A DNA stretch of 47,468 nucleotides from a bacterium (GTDB lineage: Bacteria > Cyanobacteriota > Vampirovibrionia > Gastranaerophilales > Gastranaerophilaceae), in the NCBI GenBank assembly GCA_017536545.1, contig JAFXHF010000004.1, positions 1 through 47,468 of the forward strand. The letters run 5' to 3'. A program made the position numbers and the translations under genes. How positions within the stretch are numbered: position 1 is the first letter of the stretch; each line of letters begins with the position of its first letter. Shown here in pieces: positions 1-9,039 of the stretch. The notes beneath the pieces were generated by a model that did no database searches, was not told where the DNA came from, and worked only from the letters and a program-made list of their open reading frames with translations.

Positions 1-1118
1 GCTATAGTTGCAAAACTTCTGATATCAGTTTTAATCATTCTCAATTGACGAATACGTTGAGCATCTTTGAAACTAATAAGGCCTGTCATTCTCATAATCA
101 AATCATTCGAATCTTGAACCATATCCGCCATTGAATATGAGATTTGTCGACGAACTTGGTGAACAGTTTTTTGCACAGCTTCTTTTTCTTTAACAATTTT
201 TGATTCTGCCATAAATTGAGTAAAGAAATCTTTTGTCCAGAATACTTTCAAAGATGCAAAAGCTTGTTTTAAATCTTCTGCTGCACGTTTAAATCTATAA
301 TATCTACCATTTAAAGCTGTGTGGTTAAAATTATTGTTATAAATAGTTTCCATCTCAGCTGATAAATTATCTAACTCTGTTAACCATTGAGCTTTTGTTT
401 TTCTAACGCCGTTAATTTCAACGATATCAAAAGTATCACCTTTCAATAGTTTTCTAGCAATATTTTCACGAAGCAAAGCAGCTTCTCGAATTCTGCCATT
501 TGTCGATTGATAAGCATTTAATACAGATCTACGACCAATTCGTTCAAATAATCTGGTTATACCATCATGTAATTTAGCAAGATGCTTTTGCACTCCCATC
601 ATCTTTTTAAACGCAATATCCTTTAATGATGTAAAATTGTTTACAGCTTCAGATTTTCTAGCTAGTGAATCTAATGATTTTATCATATAAACATAGACTT
701 TATTCGTGAAAGTCATTTCATCATTACCGTCCAATTTTGATTTTAATAATTGACGTTCTAAATAATCTCTCAATTTTTCAAAGTTCTTAGTTAAACCTTT
801 TGTACCACCTTTCAGCACTAAAAAGATAGCCGCAGCTGTAACTACAGTAGCTGCTGCAATAGACAAACCAATCGTTGTCAGGTTCTTTGTTTTACGAGCT
901 TTATCAGGCGTAGTGATTGTAATTTTTTGATCTACTTCAGAATTTTCAACAGGCTGTGATACCTCACTTTGAGGCTTTTTATTCTCTTCTTCAGCTGGTT
1001 TAGTAATTTCAACGGAGTCTTGTGCAGGCAACCAATAATCACTCGGAAGTCTATTAGATGTAACCTGTCCGAATTTAAATTGTTCTTTAGATTCAATTTT
1101 TGGAATTGAATTTATCAT
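1..1118 (-). CDS. Membrane-anchored hypothetical protein (3' end beyond window)
   Basis: The frame is open from an ATG at 1118 down to base 1, so about 372 residues are visible and the C-terminus is missing. The first ~75 residues are polar. One transmembrane helix of Ala/Val/Thr/Ile follows at about residues 80-100, then a long helical, Lys/Arg-rich region with coiled-coil character. I do not recognise a family. The start was chosen because an upstream ATG runs into a stop within a few codons; there is only a weak AGG 11 nt before the ATG. It lies 78 bp after lpxB and probably has its own promoter, because a 16-bp motif shared with the two glycine-zipper genes lies at 1130-1145. No function assigned. 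Confidence 0.8.
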   Translation of the reverse strand, partial: MINSIPKIESKEQFKFGQVTSNRLPSDYWLPAQDSVEITKPAEEENKKPQSEVSQPVENSEVDQKITITTPDKARKTKNLTTIGLSIAAATVVTAAAIFLVLKGGTKGLTKNFEKLRDYLERQLLKSKLDGNDEMTFTNKVYVYMIKSLDSLARKSEAVNNFTSLKDIAFKKMMGVQKHLAKLHDGITRLFERIGRRSVLNAYQSTNGRIREAALLRENIARKLLKGDTFDIVEINGVRKTKAQWLTELDNLSAEMETIYNNNFNHTALNGRYYRFKRAAEDLKQAFASLKVFWTKDFFTQFMAESKIVKEKEAVQKTVHQVRRQISYSMADMVQDSNDLIMRMTGLISFKDAQRIRQLRMIKTDIRSFATI

Positions 1119-1129
1119 AAAATCACTAG

Positions 1130-1145
1130 CCTACACTCATATAAA
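1130..1145 (-). promoter_or_regulatory. Shared upstream motif, copy 1
   Basis: Read on the minus strand this is TTTATATGAGTGTAGG. It differs at one base from the block at 16443-16458 and at three from 17556-17571, both upstream of other genes. It ends 11 nt before the ATG at 1118. It may be a promoter -10 region or an operator; no TTGACA-like -35 is visible at the usual distance. Confidence 0.45.
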
Positions 1146-1196
1146 CTCTAAAGAGTAAATAAAATTGCTAAAATTTAAGTTTGTTTTAAAGTTATG

Positions 1197-2321
1197 TTAC
1201 GAGAATAATTCAATATCAATAACTTTAGCAACTTCTAGAGCTGAATTTTTATTTGATAATAATTCCTTAACTTGTCCCAAATCTTTTATATTTTGTTCAC
1301 GTTTATTCTGATTAAACAATAGCTCTTCTATCTCATATGTAATATTAGTAGCTGTCGCTTTATCCTGAATAAGTTCAGGAACAATATCTTTATCCGCAAT
1401 AATGTTTGGTAAAGATACTCGTTTGATACATCTTACTAACAAATAAATCCAATATAAAATTTTAGGACCACGGTACGCAATAATCATTGGAGTTTTATAT
1501 AAGCATGCTTCTAAAGCTACAGTGCCAGATGCCAAGATTAAAGCATCAGAAACACTTAATAAAGCTTGATTTTCACCCTTAATAACTTTTATATCGCAAT
1601 CCCCTAAATATTTTTGATAAACCTCATCTGATAAATTTGGAGCTTGAGATATTGCAAATTGCAACTCAGGATGTCTTTGTTGTAAACGTCTTACTGAATC
1701 TTTAAAAATATCCATTAATGTTTTTAATTCAAAAACTCTAGACCCTGGAAATACTGACACTAATTTTCTATCAGGATCAAATCCATGATTTTTCAAAAAT
1801 TCTCTACGACCAGCTGCTGATGGTAATTGTGCAACTAACGGATGACCTACATATTGAGTTTCAATACCATATTGAGCATACAAAGGTTTTTCGAATGGAA
1901 AAATACATAAAACCTTATCAACAAACTTTTTAATTAATTTAATACGATATTTACGACTAGCCCAAACCTGAGGAGGAATGTAATAAAAAACTTTAATCCC
2001 TGCATCATGCAAGAATTTTGCAACTGACAAGTTAAATGCACCATAATCAATAAGCAAAACCAAATCAGGTTTGTAATCATTTTTCAAATAATCAACAACA
2101 GATTTTCCCAATTTATAATGATTGAAAATAATCTGAGGAGAAATACCTACAGCTGACATTTTTTCTTGAGTAGAAAATAGTTTTACACCTTCTTTTTCAA
2201 GATTAATTCCGCCAATACCTTCAATTTGCAAATCACACTCAAGAGCCTTTAACTCTCTAACAACTTTTGCGGCATGGATATCACCAGAATATTCACCTGT
2301 TATAATAAATAATTTCTTCAT
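1197..2321 (-). CDS. lpxB: Lipid-A-disaccharide synthase
   Basis: This GT19 glycosyltransferase condenses UDP-2,3-diacylglucosamine with lipid X to form lipid A disaccharide at the inner face of the inner membrane. The 374 residues match the usual LpxB length. The N-terminal GEYSGD (residues 9-14) corresponds to the family GExSGD, and FPGSR near residue 190 followed by a conserved Glu is the UDP-sugar-binding signature. The ATG directly follows the TAG of lpxI with no gap, so translation is probably coupled. It is the last gene of the envelope operon starting near 7388. Together with LpxI, which makes its substrate, it shows that the organism builds lipid A. Confidence 0.95.
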   Translation of the reverse strand: MKKLFIITGEYSGDIHAAKVVRELKALECDLQIEGIGGINLEKEGVKLFSTQEKMSAVGISPQIIFNHYKLGKSVVDYLKNDYKPDLVLLIDYGAFNLSVAKFLHDAGIKVFYYIPPQVWASRKYRIKLIKKFVDKVLCIFPFEKPLYAQYGIETQYVGHPLVAQLPSAAGRREFLKNHGFDPDRKLVSVFPGSRVFELKTLMDIFKDSVRRLQQRHPELQFAISQAPNLSDEVYQKYLGDCDIKVIKGENQALLSVSDALILASGTVALEACLYKTPMIIAYRGPKILYWIYLLVRCIKRVSLPNIIADKDIVPELIQDKATATNITYEIEELLFNQNKREQNIKDLGQVKELLSNKNSALEVAKVIDIELFS

Positions 2322-3137
2322 CTAAACTGCCATAATTACGATATTATGCTCATCAGCATACTTGATAACTTTTTCTTGATCAACAATGATAGTTTCATTT
2401 GCTTCAACTGCAATCAATGCTGCTTTCTTATAACTCATTGTTCTTAGAGTTCTCATACCAATTGCTGGAATATCAAAACGTTGATCTTGTTTTGGTTTTG
2501 AAACTTTAACAACTACCGCACCTTCTTTTGCAAGTTTCGCACCACGCTTAATACAAACGTCAGTACCTTCTATAGCTTCAACTGCCATAATCATTTTATC
2601 TTTAATTACAACAGATTGACCAACATCAAGATTACCCATTTCTTTTGCTAACCAGAAGCCATAATTAACGTCTTCCATTTGAGCCGCAGTAGGTTTATGT
2701 TTTCCTAGTACACCAGCTGGAATCATTAAATTCTTAATAAAAATTGTTTGATCTAAAACTTCAACACCAATTTTTGACAATTCTTCAACAATCATCAACA
2801 TAACTTGGTCATCATTTAATCTTGACGCTTCTTTAATCAAGTCAATTGCACGTTTATCAAATTTGTGTAATTGTAATAGAACTTTTTTATGAACTTTACC
2901 CAAGAAAGTCATTTGCTTAATTTGTTCTTCTTTTAAAATTGATTCAATTTTATTAACTTCCCCAGGATGGCAAGAATAAACTTTAGAACAATATTTTTTT
3001 AATTCTTTAACATTATCTTTTGCTAAAGAAATACAAATAACTTCAAAACCATTTTCTTTGGCATATTGAGCCATTTTTACAGGTAATGATCCATCCCCAG
3101 CTATTAAACCTTGTTTATTTTCCAATGTAATCGACAC
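2322..3137 (-). CDS. lpxI: UDP-2,3-diacylglucosamine pyrophosphatase, LpxI type (DUF1009)
   Basis: LpxI hydrolyses UDP-2,3-diacylglucosamine to lipid X and UMP, the step before LpxB. It is the alternative to LpxH in alphaproteobacteria and many other diderms. Visible signatures are the N-terminal AGDGSLP (residues 13-19) and the C-terminal QDQRFDIPAIG (about 217-227), the classic DUF1009 active-site stretch. Its 271 residues fit the family. The start is GTG at 3137, preceded by GAGGAAA at good spacing. It sits 14 bp after the class II aldolase gene and abuts lpxB, so substrate maker and user are adjacent. Confidence 0.95.
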   Translation of the reverse strand: MSITLENKQGLIAGDGSLPVKMAQYAKENGFEVICISLAKDNVKELKKYCSKVYSCHPGEVNKIESILKEEQIKQMTFLGKVHKKVLLQLHKFDKRAIDLIKEASRLNDDQVMLMIVEELSKIGVEVLDQTIFIKNLMIPAGVLGKHKPTAAQMEDVNYGFWLAKEMGNLDVGQSVVIKDKMIMAVEAIEGTDVCIKRGAKLAKEGAVVVKVSKPKQDQRFDIPAIGMRTLRTMSYKKAALIAVEANETIIVDQEKVIKYADEHNIVIMAV

Positions 3138-3151
3138 TATAATTTCCTCTT

Positions 3152-3775
3152 TTACTTTTGTTTTAATGAATAAATCTTTTTAACTTCTTCCTCTGGTAAT
3201 ATTTTAGCACCACCAAGAATTTTTGCACAAATTAAAGTTTTTGCATACTCCTCTGTTAGTTCCAAACTCAAATAAGCTTGCTTCATTGTTGCACCACCAA
3301 CAATCACACCGTGGTTTTCAAGCAACACAACATCATGGTTTTCAAAATATACAGACGTCTTTCTAACTAATTCATCAGAACCAGGAATTGCATATTCAGC
3401 TAACGGAATTTCTCCAAAACAATAAACAATCTCTGGAGATATTGCCTCTAATAAAGCCTGACCACTTGCTGCAAAGGCTGTTAAATATGGTGAGTGAACA
3501 TGGATAATATAATTTACATCTGGTCTTTTCTTGTAAAAATCTAAATGTAAAAACTTTTCGCTTGAGGGTTTTGGATTACCTGAAACAAATTCACCATCGA
3601 AATTGATTACACTAAATTCGTTATCTTCCAAATACCCATTAGCAGAACCAGATGAAGTTATAACTATATTATTACCAAATCTTGCAGAAATATTACCAGA
3701 AATCCCTGGAGTATACCCTCTTTCTCCAGCTAATTTCCCATATTGCGTAATTTCTTTTTTAATTTGTTCTAACAT
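3152..3775 (-). CDS. Class II aldolase/adducin family protein
   Basis: This family covers zinc-dependent aldolases, epimerases and dehydratases acting on phosphorylated sugars (fuculose-1-phosphate aldolase, ribulose-5-phosphate 4-epimerase, methylthioribulose-1-phosphate dehydratase). The zinc ligands are visible in HVHSPY and LLENHG, and PSSEKFLH carries the position of the catalytic Glu. The ATG at 3775 was preferred over an in-frame TTG at 3808 because it begins 1 nt after the stop of the LptD-like gene, whereas the TTG would give a 32-nt overlap. It gives 207 residues. The substrate cannot be read from sequence. Its place between lptD-like and lpxI suggests a sugar supplied to the envelope, but this is only context. 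Confidence 0.85.
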   Translation of the reverse strand: MLEQIKKEITQYGKLAGERGYTPGISGNISARFGNNIVITSSGSANGYLEDNEFSVINFDGEFVSGNPKPSSEKFLHLDFYKKRPDVNYIIHVHSPYLTAFAASGQALLEAISPEIVYCFGEIPLAEYAIPGSDELVRKTSVYFENHDVVLLENHGVIVGGATMKQAYLSLELTEEYAKTLICAKILGGAKILPEEEVKKIYSLKQK

Positions 3776-3776
3776 A

Positions 3777-6095
3777 TTAATCAATTGTTTCTCTGTTTGG
3801 ATCTTCAATATTTATCACTTGTGCATATTGTAAAACTTGTTCACCTGTAGCCTGTTTAGATTTTCCGAATTTTTTATCAGAAACTTTTTGTTCTTGAGAT
3901 TTTTGAGCAGGAGCAAAAGCTAACTGTCTTTCACTTCTTGATTTACTACGACTTAATCTTTCAGGGTTTTTAATTTCCATTCTACCATATGTTATGCTTG
4001 TACCTTTAGTATCAAACGCAACATCAAAACCAAAGAATGTTGTTTTTCTGAAGAAATCATACCCAAAACGAATTCTCAAATCATCTGGACCGACAGATAC
4101 AACAAATCTGTTTTCTTGGAAGATTTCACCATTTGGAGCATCATCACTCAAGTTAGCCAAACCAGACCAACCTACAGATAGATATTTATTTACTCTGAAT
4201 ATTTCAGAAATATAAACAGAAGATGCACCATATCTGTATTTGTCGTATCTAGGCATTGGTGTATCATCTTCAAAACCAGATTGGAAATAAGCAATATCCT
4301 GCATCCAGTTCTTATATTGCAAGTGTACTCTTGGACCAATTCTTCCGATGAACTGAGTATCCCCAGTACCATAAACAGCTGCAGACCCTTGCATTGCTAA
4401 TGACAAGTTAAAGTAAAATCTTTCTTCTTCATTCTGATAAGAATACAAAGTTTGAGCAATTTCTGCCATATATCTGAATCTTGCAGTAGACATATCACCA
4501 CCACCAAGATGCTCTCCATGATAATTTCGGTCATAGTTTTGCATCAAACCTACACCAGCTCTGTGACGGAATGATAGATTTTTACCTTCTGCAAGAAAAT
4601 CTTTCAAATTATGTTTTTTATCATAGTAAATTTCTGCACCATACTTAGGCATCCTTGCACCTAAGAACCATTCATCATTATAAGCGTTTGCAGAATATTG
4701 TAAGAATAAATTATCATCTAAACGTTGACGACCTTTTAAAATAAAGATATCAGCTGCTGAACCATAGCCTAAGAATGTTGAGTTATAAGTATTTCTATAT
4801 TTCAACAAACCACCAATACCAAAATCATCGTTTTTATAGTTTACAAATGGAATTGCTTTAATTACAGAACCACCAGGCCCACCAAATACAAAGCCAGGAC
4901 CAGCAAACATACCTATATTTCTTTTAGTACCTAATTCTGGATAATTAGCCTCAAAATTACCACCTTCTTTATCTGTGAAAATTGTCATTTTTGGCCAAGT
5001 AAATTTATGTTTTCCATTTTTCTTAACTCGTATATTCTTAGCAACATATTTGTTGTGATTACTTCTTGCATCAACTTGAATTTCTTCGATATCTAAATGT
5101 AAATCACTACCTGTTGGGTCACTTAGAAATAACGCTTGAGCTTCTGGCTCTACAATCAAGTTCCAAAATCTTGGCCCTATCATTCTTGAATGGAATCTAT
5201 GAATTTTAGATTCTTCTGAATGTAGATAACCATTTTCAAAAATTAATTTTGAATCCTTCTGCATCGCTTTTTCTGCTTCCATAATATAATTTTCAGAATA
5301 TGCAGAAATTTTGCTCATAAGCATAGTTTCTTCATTCATATCAATTTCAAAAGATTCAGCCTTTGTCGGTAATCCTTTTCTTGAAACAATAACATCACCA
5401 ATACCTTTTAAGATATTTGCATCTTGATTATAAACCATTTGATCTGCAACAACTTTAATACCTTGTGGTGGAATAGTAAGAACAGGTCTTCCATGGGCAA
5501 TCATCTCACCTGTTTCATCATCATAAGTGATATTATCCGAATCTAAAACTAATTCATTTTCAGTAACATTAGTTGCAACACCAGACTCAAGAGCAACTAC
5601 ATCTGAAGGTTTGTCTTCAGATTCCACTTCTTTTTGTATAGAATCAACAATTGAACCTTGTTCTGTTAATAATAGTTTCTCTTCTTCTGACAAGCTTTCT
5701 GGTGTATTATCCGATTTACCCCAGAACTTAAGACGTTGCCAAACACTCTTATATTCACCAGATTCAATTCGTTTTTCTCTTTCTTCAACTCTAGAAGTTA
5801 TTTTATTTTGAATTGAAAGACGAGCCTTTTTAAACAAAGGCATTTTATCTGGATCAATATCTTTATACTCTCCTGTACCACCAGATGTACGCTCAAAAGC
5901 ATAATCATTGAAGTCTTGTTTCTGCTCTTTAACTACTGGCATCATCAAACTGTTTGGAGACTCAAAGAATTTTATATCTTGTAAATATTCACTAGTCGTA
6001 TCAAAAGCGTCAGCATTATAATATTCTTCCCCCATCGCATACGATGAGTTAGAAAATGCTAGAACTAATATCATTACTAATAAATATTTTTTCAA
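3777..6095 (-). CDS. LptD-like LPS-assembly outer-membrane protein
   Basis: LptD forms the outer-membrane channel that inserts LPS. This 772-residue protein begins with a signal peptide (MKKYLL..., cleavage around SSYA). An acidic/charged linker follows, then an OstA/LptA-like segment at about residues 175-300 (pattern VVADQMVYNQDANILKGIGD), then a long stretch of alternating aromatic/polar strands (about 385-720) typical of a barrel. A Lys/Ser/Gln-rich tail of about 50 residues ends it. The start is TTG at 6095, with AGAGGAAA 8 nt upstream. It is in the same operon as lpxI and lpxB. Barrel sequence is divergent from proteobacterial LptD, so the assignment rests on architecture and neighbours. 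Confidence 0.8.
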   Translation of the reverse strand: MKKYLLVMILVLAFSNSSYAMGEEYYNADAFDTTSEYLQDIKFFESPNSLMMPVVKEQKQDFNDYAFERTSGGTGEYKDIDPDKMPLFKKARLSIQNKITSRVEEREKRIESGEYKSVWQRLKFWGKSDNTPESLSEEEKLLLTEQGSIVDSIQKEVESEDKPSDVVALESGVATNVTENELVLDSDNITYDDETGEMIAHGRPVLTIPPQGIKVVADQMVYNQDANILKGIGDVIVSRKGLPTKAESFEIDMNEETMLMSKISAYSENYIMEAEKAMQKDSKLIFENGYLHSEESKIHRFHSRMIGPRFWNLIVEPEAQALFLSDPTGSDLHLDIEEIQVDARSNHNKYVAKNIRVKKNGKHKFTWPKMTIFTDKEGGNFEANYPELGTKRNIGMFAGPGFVFGGPGGSVIKAIPFVNYKNDDFGIGGLLKYRNTYNSTFLGYGSAADIFILKGRQRLDDNLFLQYSANAYNDEWFLGARMPKYGAEIYYDKKHNLKDFLAEGKNLSFRHRAGVGLMQNYDRNYHGEHLGGGDMSTARFRYMAEIAQTLYSYQNEEERFYFNLSLAMQGSAAVYGTGDTQFIGRIGPRVHLQYKNWMQDIAYFQSGFEDDTPMPRYDKYRYGASSVYISEIFRVNKYLSVGWSGLANLSDDAPNGEIFQENRFVVSVGPDDLRIRFGYDFFRKTTFFGFDVAFDTKGTSITYGRMEIKNPERLSRSKSRSERQLAFAPAQKSQEQKVSDKKFGKSKQATGEQVLQYAQVINIEDPNRETID

Positions 6096-6110
6096 CTGTT
6101 GTTTCCTCTA

Positions 6111-7271
6111 TTATTTTATATAATTCAATGGATTAGTTGGTTTACCATTTACACGAACCTCAAAGTGACAGTGAGGACCTGTACTATATCCAGTAGAACC
6201 TTCTCTTCCAATTGTTTGACCTTTTTTAACGGATTGACCGTTACTTACTGTAATAGCAGACATGTGTGCATATAATGTAGTAATTGGTTGACCATTAATT
6301 ACACCATGGTCTAAGATTACAACTTTACCATATCCTCCATACCAACCTGAGAATATTACTTTTCCGTCATTTGAAGCTTTAATAGCTCCACCGTTAGGAC
6401 CTGCAATATCTATACCTGAGTGGAAAATACGACTTTTAAAAATAGGGTGAGTTCTCCAACCAAACGGTGATGAAATTCGACCTGAAATAGGATAAATAAA
6501 TCCTGCAGAAGATACCACAACCGTTGAAGGGCCATTCTTTTTAGTTACACCCTCAATCATATTTTGGATACTTGCAGATTGTCTTGCAAGTTCTCTTTCT
6601 GATCTTTCATAATAAGCTTTATCATTCTGCAAACGCTGAATCATATTTTTATTTTCAGCAATTGAACCCTGTATTGTTGCTCGTTGAGTTTTTATATCCC
6701 TAATAGAAGCTTCTACAGATCGTTTTTGCTGTTCAACTTGAGCTTTTAAAGTTGCTATTTCATCAGCTTTTGATTTTACTGCTTGCATTCTTCTGTAATC
6801 CTCTTGGATAACAATTTTTTGAAAATAAAACATATCCATTAAAGAATTCACATCAGTACTTGACAAAATCAACTCAAACATCCCATATCTTTGATGCTTA
6901 AACACCTGCCTAATACGTTCTTTCATCGCTGAATCAATAGACTTAAATTCAATAATAGCCGCATTCAATTGTTGCTCCATTGTGGATAAATTTGACATCA
7001 ACGAATTATAACGTTGAGTAGAATTTCTTAACTGGGCCTGAGCTTTTTCAAGTTTTTGCTGATTACTATTAAGCTTATTTCGTTCTTTTTTCAGTTTTAA
7101 ATCTGTTTGATTTTTCTTTTGCCTAAAATAATCACGTTTAGAATTAGTTTGTTGTAGCTGTTTATTTAACTCCGCATTAGAAGCAGCATAAACAGAAGCT
7201 CCAGAAAAACTTAGAGTTCCCGCAAAAATTATACTTATTAAAATATATCTAATCGTATTATTGAATTTCAT
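6111..7271 (-). CDS. EnvC-like murein hydrolase activator, M23 (LytM) domain
   Basis: A 386-residue exported protein: signal peptide at 1-29, a long coiled coil rich in Gln/Lys/Arg (about 30-255), then a LytM/M23 domain. The zinc-site signatures HSGIDIAGP and HCHFEVRVNG are both intact, so this could be an active endopeptidase and not only an EnvC-type activator that has lost its metal ligands. EnvC/NlpD proteins control amidases during cell separation. AGAGG lies just before the ATG. It follows the 35-residue membrane peptide by 9 nt and precedes the LptD-like gene by 15 nt, all in one operon. Confidence 0.92.
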   Translation of the reverse strand: MKFNNTIRYILISIIFAGTLSFSGASVYAASNAELNKQLQQTNSKRDYFRQKKNQTDLKLKKERNKLNSNQQKLEKAQAQLRNSTQRYNSLMSNLSTMEQQLNAAIIEFKSIDSAMKERIRQVFKHQRYGMFELILSSTDVNSLMDMFYFQKIVIQEDYRRMQAVKSKADEIATLKAQVEQQKRSVEASIRDIKTQRATIQGSIAENKNMIQRLQNDKAYYERSERELARQSASIQNMIEGVTKKNGPSTVVVSSAGFIYPISGRISSPFGWRTHPIFKSRIFHSGIDIAGPNGGAIKASNDGKVIFSGWYGGYGKVVILDHGVINGQPITTLYAHMSAITVSNGQSVKKGQTIGREGSTGYSTGPHCHFEVRVNGKPTNPLNYIK

Positions 7272-7280
7272 AGCCTCTAT

Positions 7281-7388
7281 CTATTTATATGCAAGCACAG
7301 CCAATATCATCATACCAACAGTCCACATAACAAATGACAAACCTATGATAAGTGTAATTGCCTTCCTGTGTTTTCTAAAAAATTCCAT
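7281..7388 (-). CDS. Small single-span membrane protein (35 aa)
   Basis: A short reading frame: a basic N-terminus (MEFFRKHRK) followed by one hydrophobic helix of about 24 residues ending in LAYK. GGGGAG lies 5 nt before the ATG, a strong ribosome binding site. It starts the envelope operon and is 9 nt upstream of the M23 peptidase gene. The layout (positive N-terminus, single span, good ribosome site, operon position) supports a real gene. The function is unknown; a role as partner or regulator of the M23 protein is only a guess. Confidence 0.75.
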   Translation of the reverse strand: MEFFRKHRKAITLIIGLSFVMWTVGMMILAVLAYK

Positions 7389-7526
7389 AAATTCTCCCCT
7401 TACACATCTTATATCTTACTATCAAAAAAATCTTTGTGCAAGAATTTGAAACATATTTTTACTTAACAAATGGAAAAATGAACTTTTTTATTTTACAATC
7501 GTTTTATAAGTACAGAGGTTACAAAG

Positions 7527-7871
7527 ATGAAAGAAAAATGCACAAAATACGAATCACTCTTTACTTTTAGAAGCGAAGAAGAGTTGCAACAGCATCTATT
7601 AGAGTGCGAAGATTGCAGACTTGAGCATGAAAAAATGCAAAAAGTTTCTGAGCTACTTAAAGAAGTTAAACCTTACTTTAGAGAAAGAAGAAGAAATCTT
7701 GCTAAAGTAAAAGTAGCTTGTGCATTATTTATGCTTATGGTTAGTGGCACAACACTTGGTGTAATCAACTTCAACACCGATATTTCTGATACTTTAAAAT
7801 ACGGTGCAGCGTTAAGTTCTGAGGATTTAGGATTACCTGTTGATTCTTATGGACTTATCTACATTGAGTAG
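7527..7871 (+). CDS. Probable zinc-finger anti-sigma factor
   Basis: A 114-residue protein with an N-terminal H-x3-C-x2-C element (HLLECEDC, about residues 23-30), as in zinc-binding anti-sigma domains. A basic linker (RERRRN) follows, then one transmembrane helix at about 64-83, and an acidic extracytoplasmic tail of about 30 residues. GAGG lies upstream of the ATG. It lies 13 nt before an ECF-type sigma factor gene, the arrangement expected for a cognate pair. Known family role: the cytoplasmic zinc finger holds the sigma factor until an envelope signal releases it. Here the anti-sigma gene comes first, the reverse of the common order. Confidence 0.75.
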   Translation: MKEKCTKYESLFTFRSEEELQQHLLECEDCRLEHEKMQKVSELLKEVKPYFRERRRNLAKVKVACALFMLMVSGTTLGVINFNTDISDTLKYGAALSSEDLGLPVDSYGLIYIE

Positions 7872-7884
7872 TAGAACGGAATTC

Positions 7885-8385
7885 ATGGATTTTAACAAAG
7901 TAATAGAAGCAAATAAACAAAATATCAAAAATATTATACGTCTTATTACCAAAGAAGATAATGAAGATTTGGAACAAGAGGTATATGTTAAAATATGGAA
8001 AAATTCAGATAAATACCAAGAGAAAGGTTCTATAAAAAGTTGGATTTCAACCATTGCTAGAAACACATCTTTAGATTACCTAAAATCTTCTTATCATAAG
8101 GTTTTTCAAACTTCAACTTCTGATGATTTAGTTATCACTAATATTAAAGATAAAAAAATTTCACCAGAAGAAACTCTATCAAAAAAAGAACGACAAAGAA
8201 AAATTGTTGACGCAATCAATCAACTTAAACCTAAATTTAGAGAAGTAATCATAATGTGTGAAATAAATGGCTACACATATGAAGAATGTGCAAGTAAATT
8301 AAAATGCCCAGTCGGAACAATCAAATCAAGAATTTTTAACGCTAAAAAAGAATTAGCAACAAAATTAGACGATTTATTATTATAA
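7885..8385 (+). CDS. RNA polymerase sigma factor, ECF type
   Basis: 166 residues with the two-domain ECF layout: region 2 near residues 25-75 (EDLEQEVYVKIWKN, then WISTIARNTSLDYLKS) and region 4 near 105-160 (INQLKPKFREVIIMCEINGYTYEECA, then GTIKSRIFNAKKEL), with a short linker. The start was taken at the ATG at 7885 and not an in-frame TTG at 7840, because the latter lies inside the anti-sigma gene and ACGGA precedes the ATG. It directs polymerase to alternative promoters, presumably including that of its own cassette. It is followed 15 bp later by a Spy-like periplasmic protein. Confidence 0.92.
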   Translation: MDFNKVIEANKQNIKNIIRLITKEDNEDLEQEVYVKIWKNSDKYQEKGSIKSWISTIARNTSLDYLKSSYHKVFQTSTSDDLVITNIKDKKISPEETLSKKERQRKIVDAINQLKPKFREVIIMCEINGYTYEECASKLKCPVGTIKSRIFNAKKELATKLDDLLL

Positions 8386-8400
8386 GCGAGGAAAGATAAA

Positions 8401-8979
8401 ATGAAGAAAGTATTTTCACTATTATTATTAGCATCAATACTAACTTTAACAGGAGCACCATCAACAGCTCAACCTAAAGATGCTCCAAAACCTGACACTC
8501 AAACAGTTGAAGAAACAAAACAACCTGAACGACCTTCAAAAGAAGAAATGAAAAAACAGTTTGAGCAAAGATTAAATCTTTCAGATAAACAAAAAGAAAA
8601 AGCTAAAGCCATTCACCAACAAGGCCGAGAAGAAATGGCTCCAATCATGGTCCAAATAAAACAAAAACACCAAGAAATCGAAATGGTTAAAATGTCTAGA
8701 ATGGCAGAAAAAATGCAACAAGAAAAAATTGCACAAATTACAGCTGAAATCCAGACTTTAGAAAAACAAGCTCACGAAATTAGAAAGAAAAATTCACAAG
8801 AATTTGAGAAAATTTTAAATAAAAAACAAAAAGCTGAACTTGAACAAATGAAAGCTGAAGGACGTGCAAGATTTGAAAAATATCATAAAGCAAGACCTGC
8901 ATTTCAAGGCTTAGGAACCCCTAATATGTTCTTAAAACCATTACTTCCACCACCTCACAAAGAAGGTTTGTGGAAATAA
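8401..8979 (+). CDS. Spy/CpxP/ZraP-like periplasmic protein
   Basis: 192 residues: signal peptide (about 1-23), a Pro/Lys/Glu-rich linker, and an almost entirely helical body rich in Gln, Lys, Glu and Met. Two LTxxQ-like segments are visible, LNLSDKQKEKAKAI (about 57-70) and ILNKKQKAELEQMK (about 140-153), the hallmark of the Spy/CpxP family of periplasmic chaperones and metal/stress sensors. The C-terminus is Pro/Phe/Leu-rich. GCGAGGAAAG precedes the ATG. It is cotranscribed with the sigma and anti-sigma genes. In CnrX/ZraP-type systems such a protein senses metal or misfolded protein, so it may feed this sigma factor. Confidence 0.82.
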   Translation: MKKVFSLLLLASILTLTGAPSTAQPKDAPKPDTQTVEETKQPERPSKEEMKKQFEQRLNLSDKQKEKAKAIHQQGREEMAPIMVQIKQKHQEIEMVKMSRMAEKMQQEKIAQITAEIQTLEKQAHEIRKKNSQEFEKILNKKQKAELEQMKAEGRARFEKYHKARPAFQGLGTPNMFLKPLLPPPHKEGLWK

Positions 8980-9039
8980 GACAAATACCGCGTTCAAATT
9001 ACCCTACGGAGCATATTAATCGTGCAAACTCCAAAGCCG

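Noticed and set aside
3776-3808. N-terminal extension of the class II aldolase from a TTG
   Set aside because: It lies inside the end of the LptD-like gene, and the ATG right after that stop is a better start.
7840-7884. N-terminal extension of the sigma factor from a TTG
   Set aside because: It lies in the anti-sigma coding end. The ATG at 7885 has a ribosome site and matches the usual ECF length.
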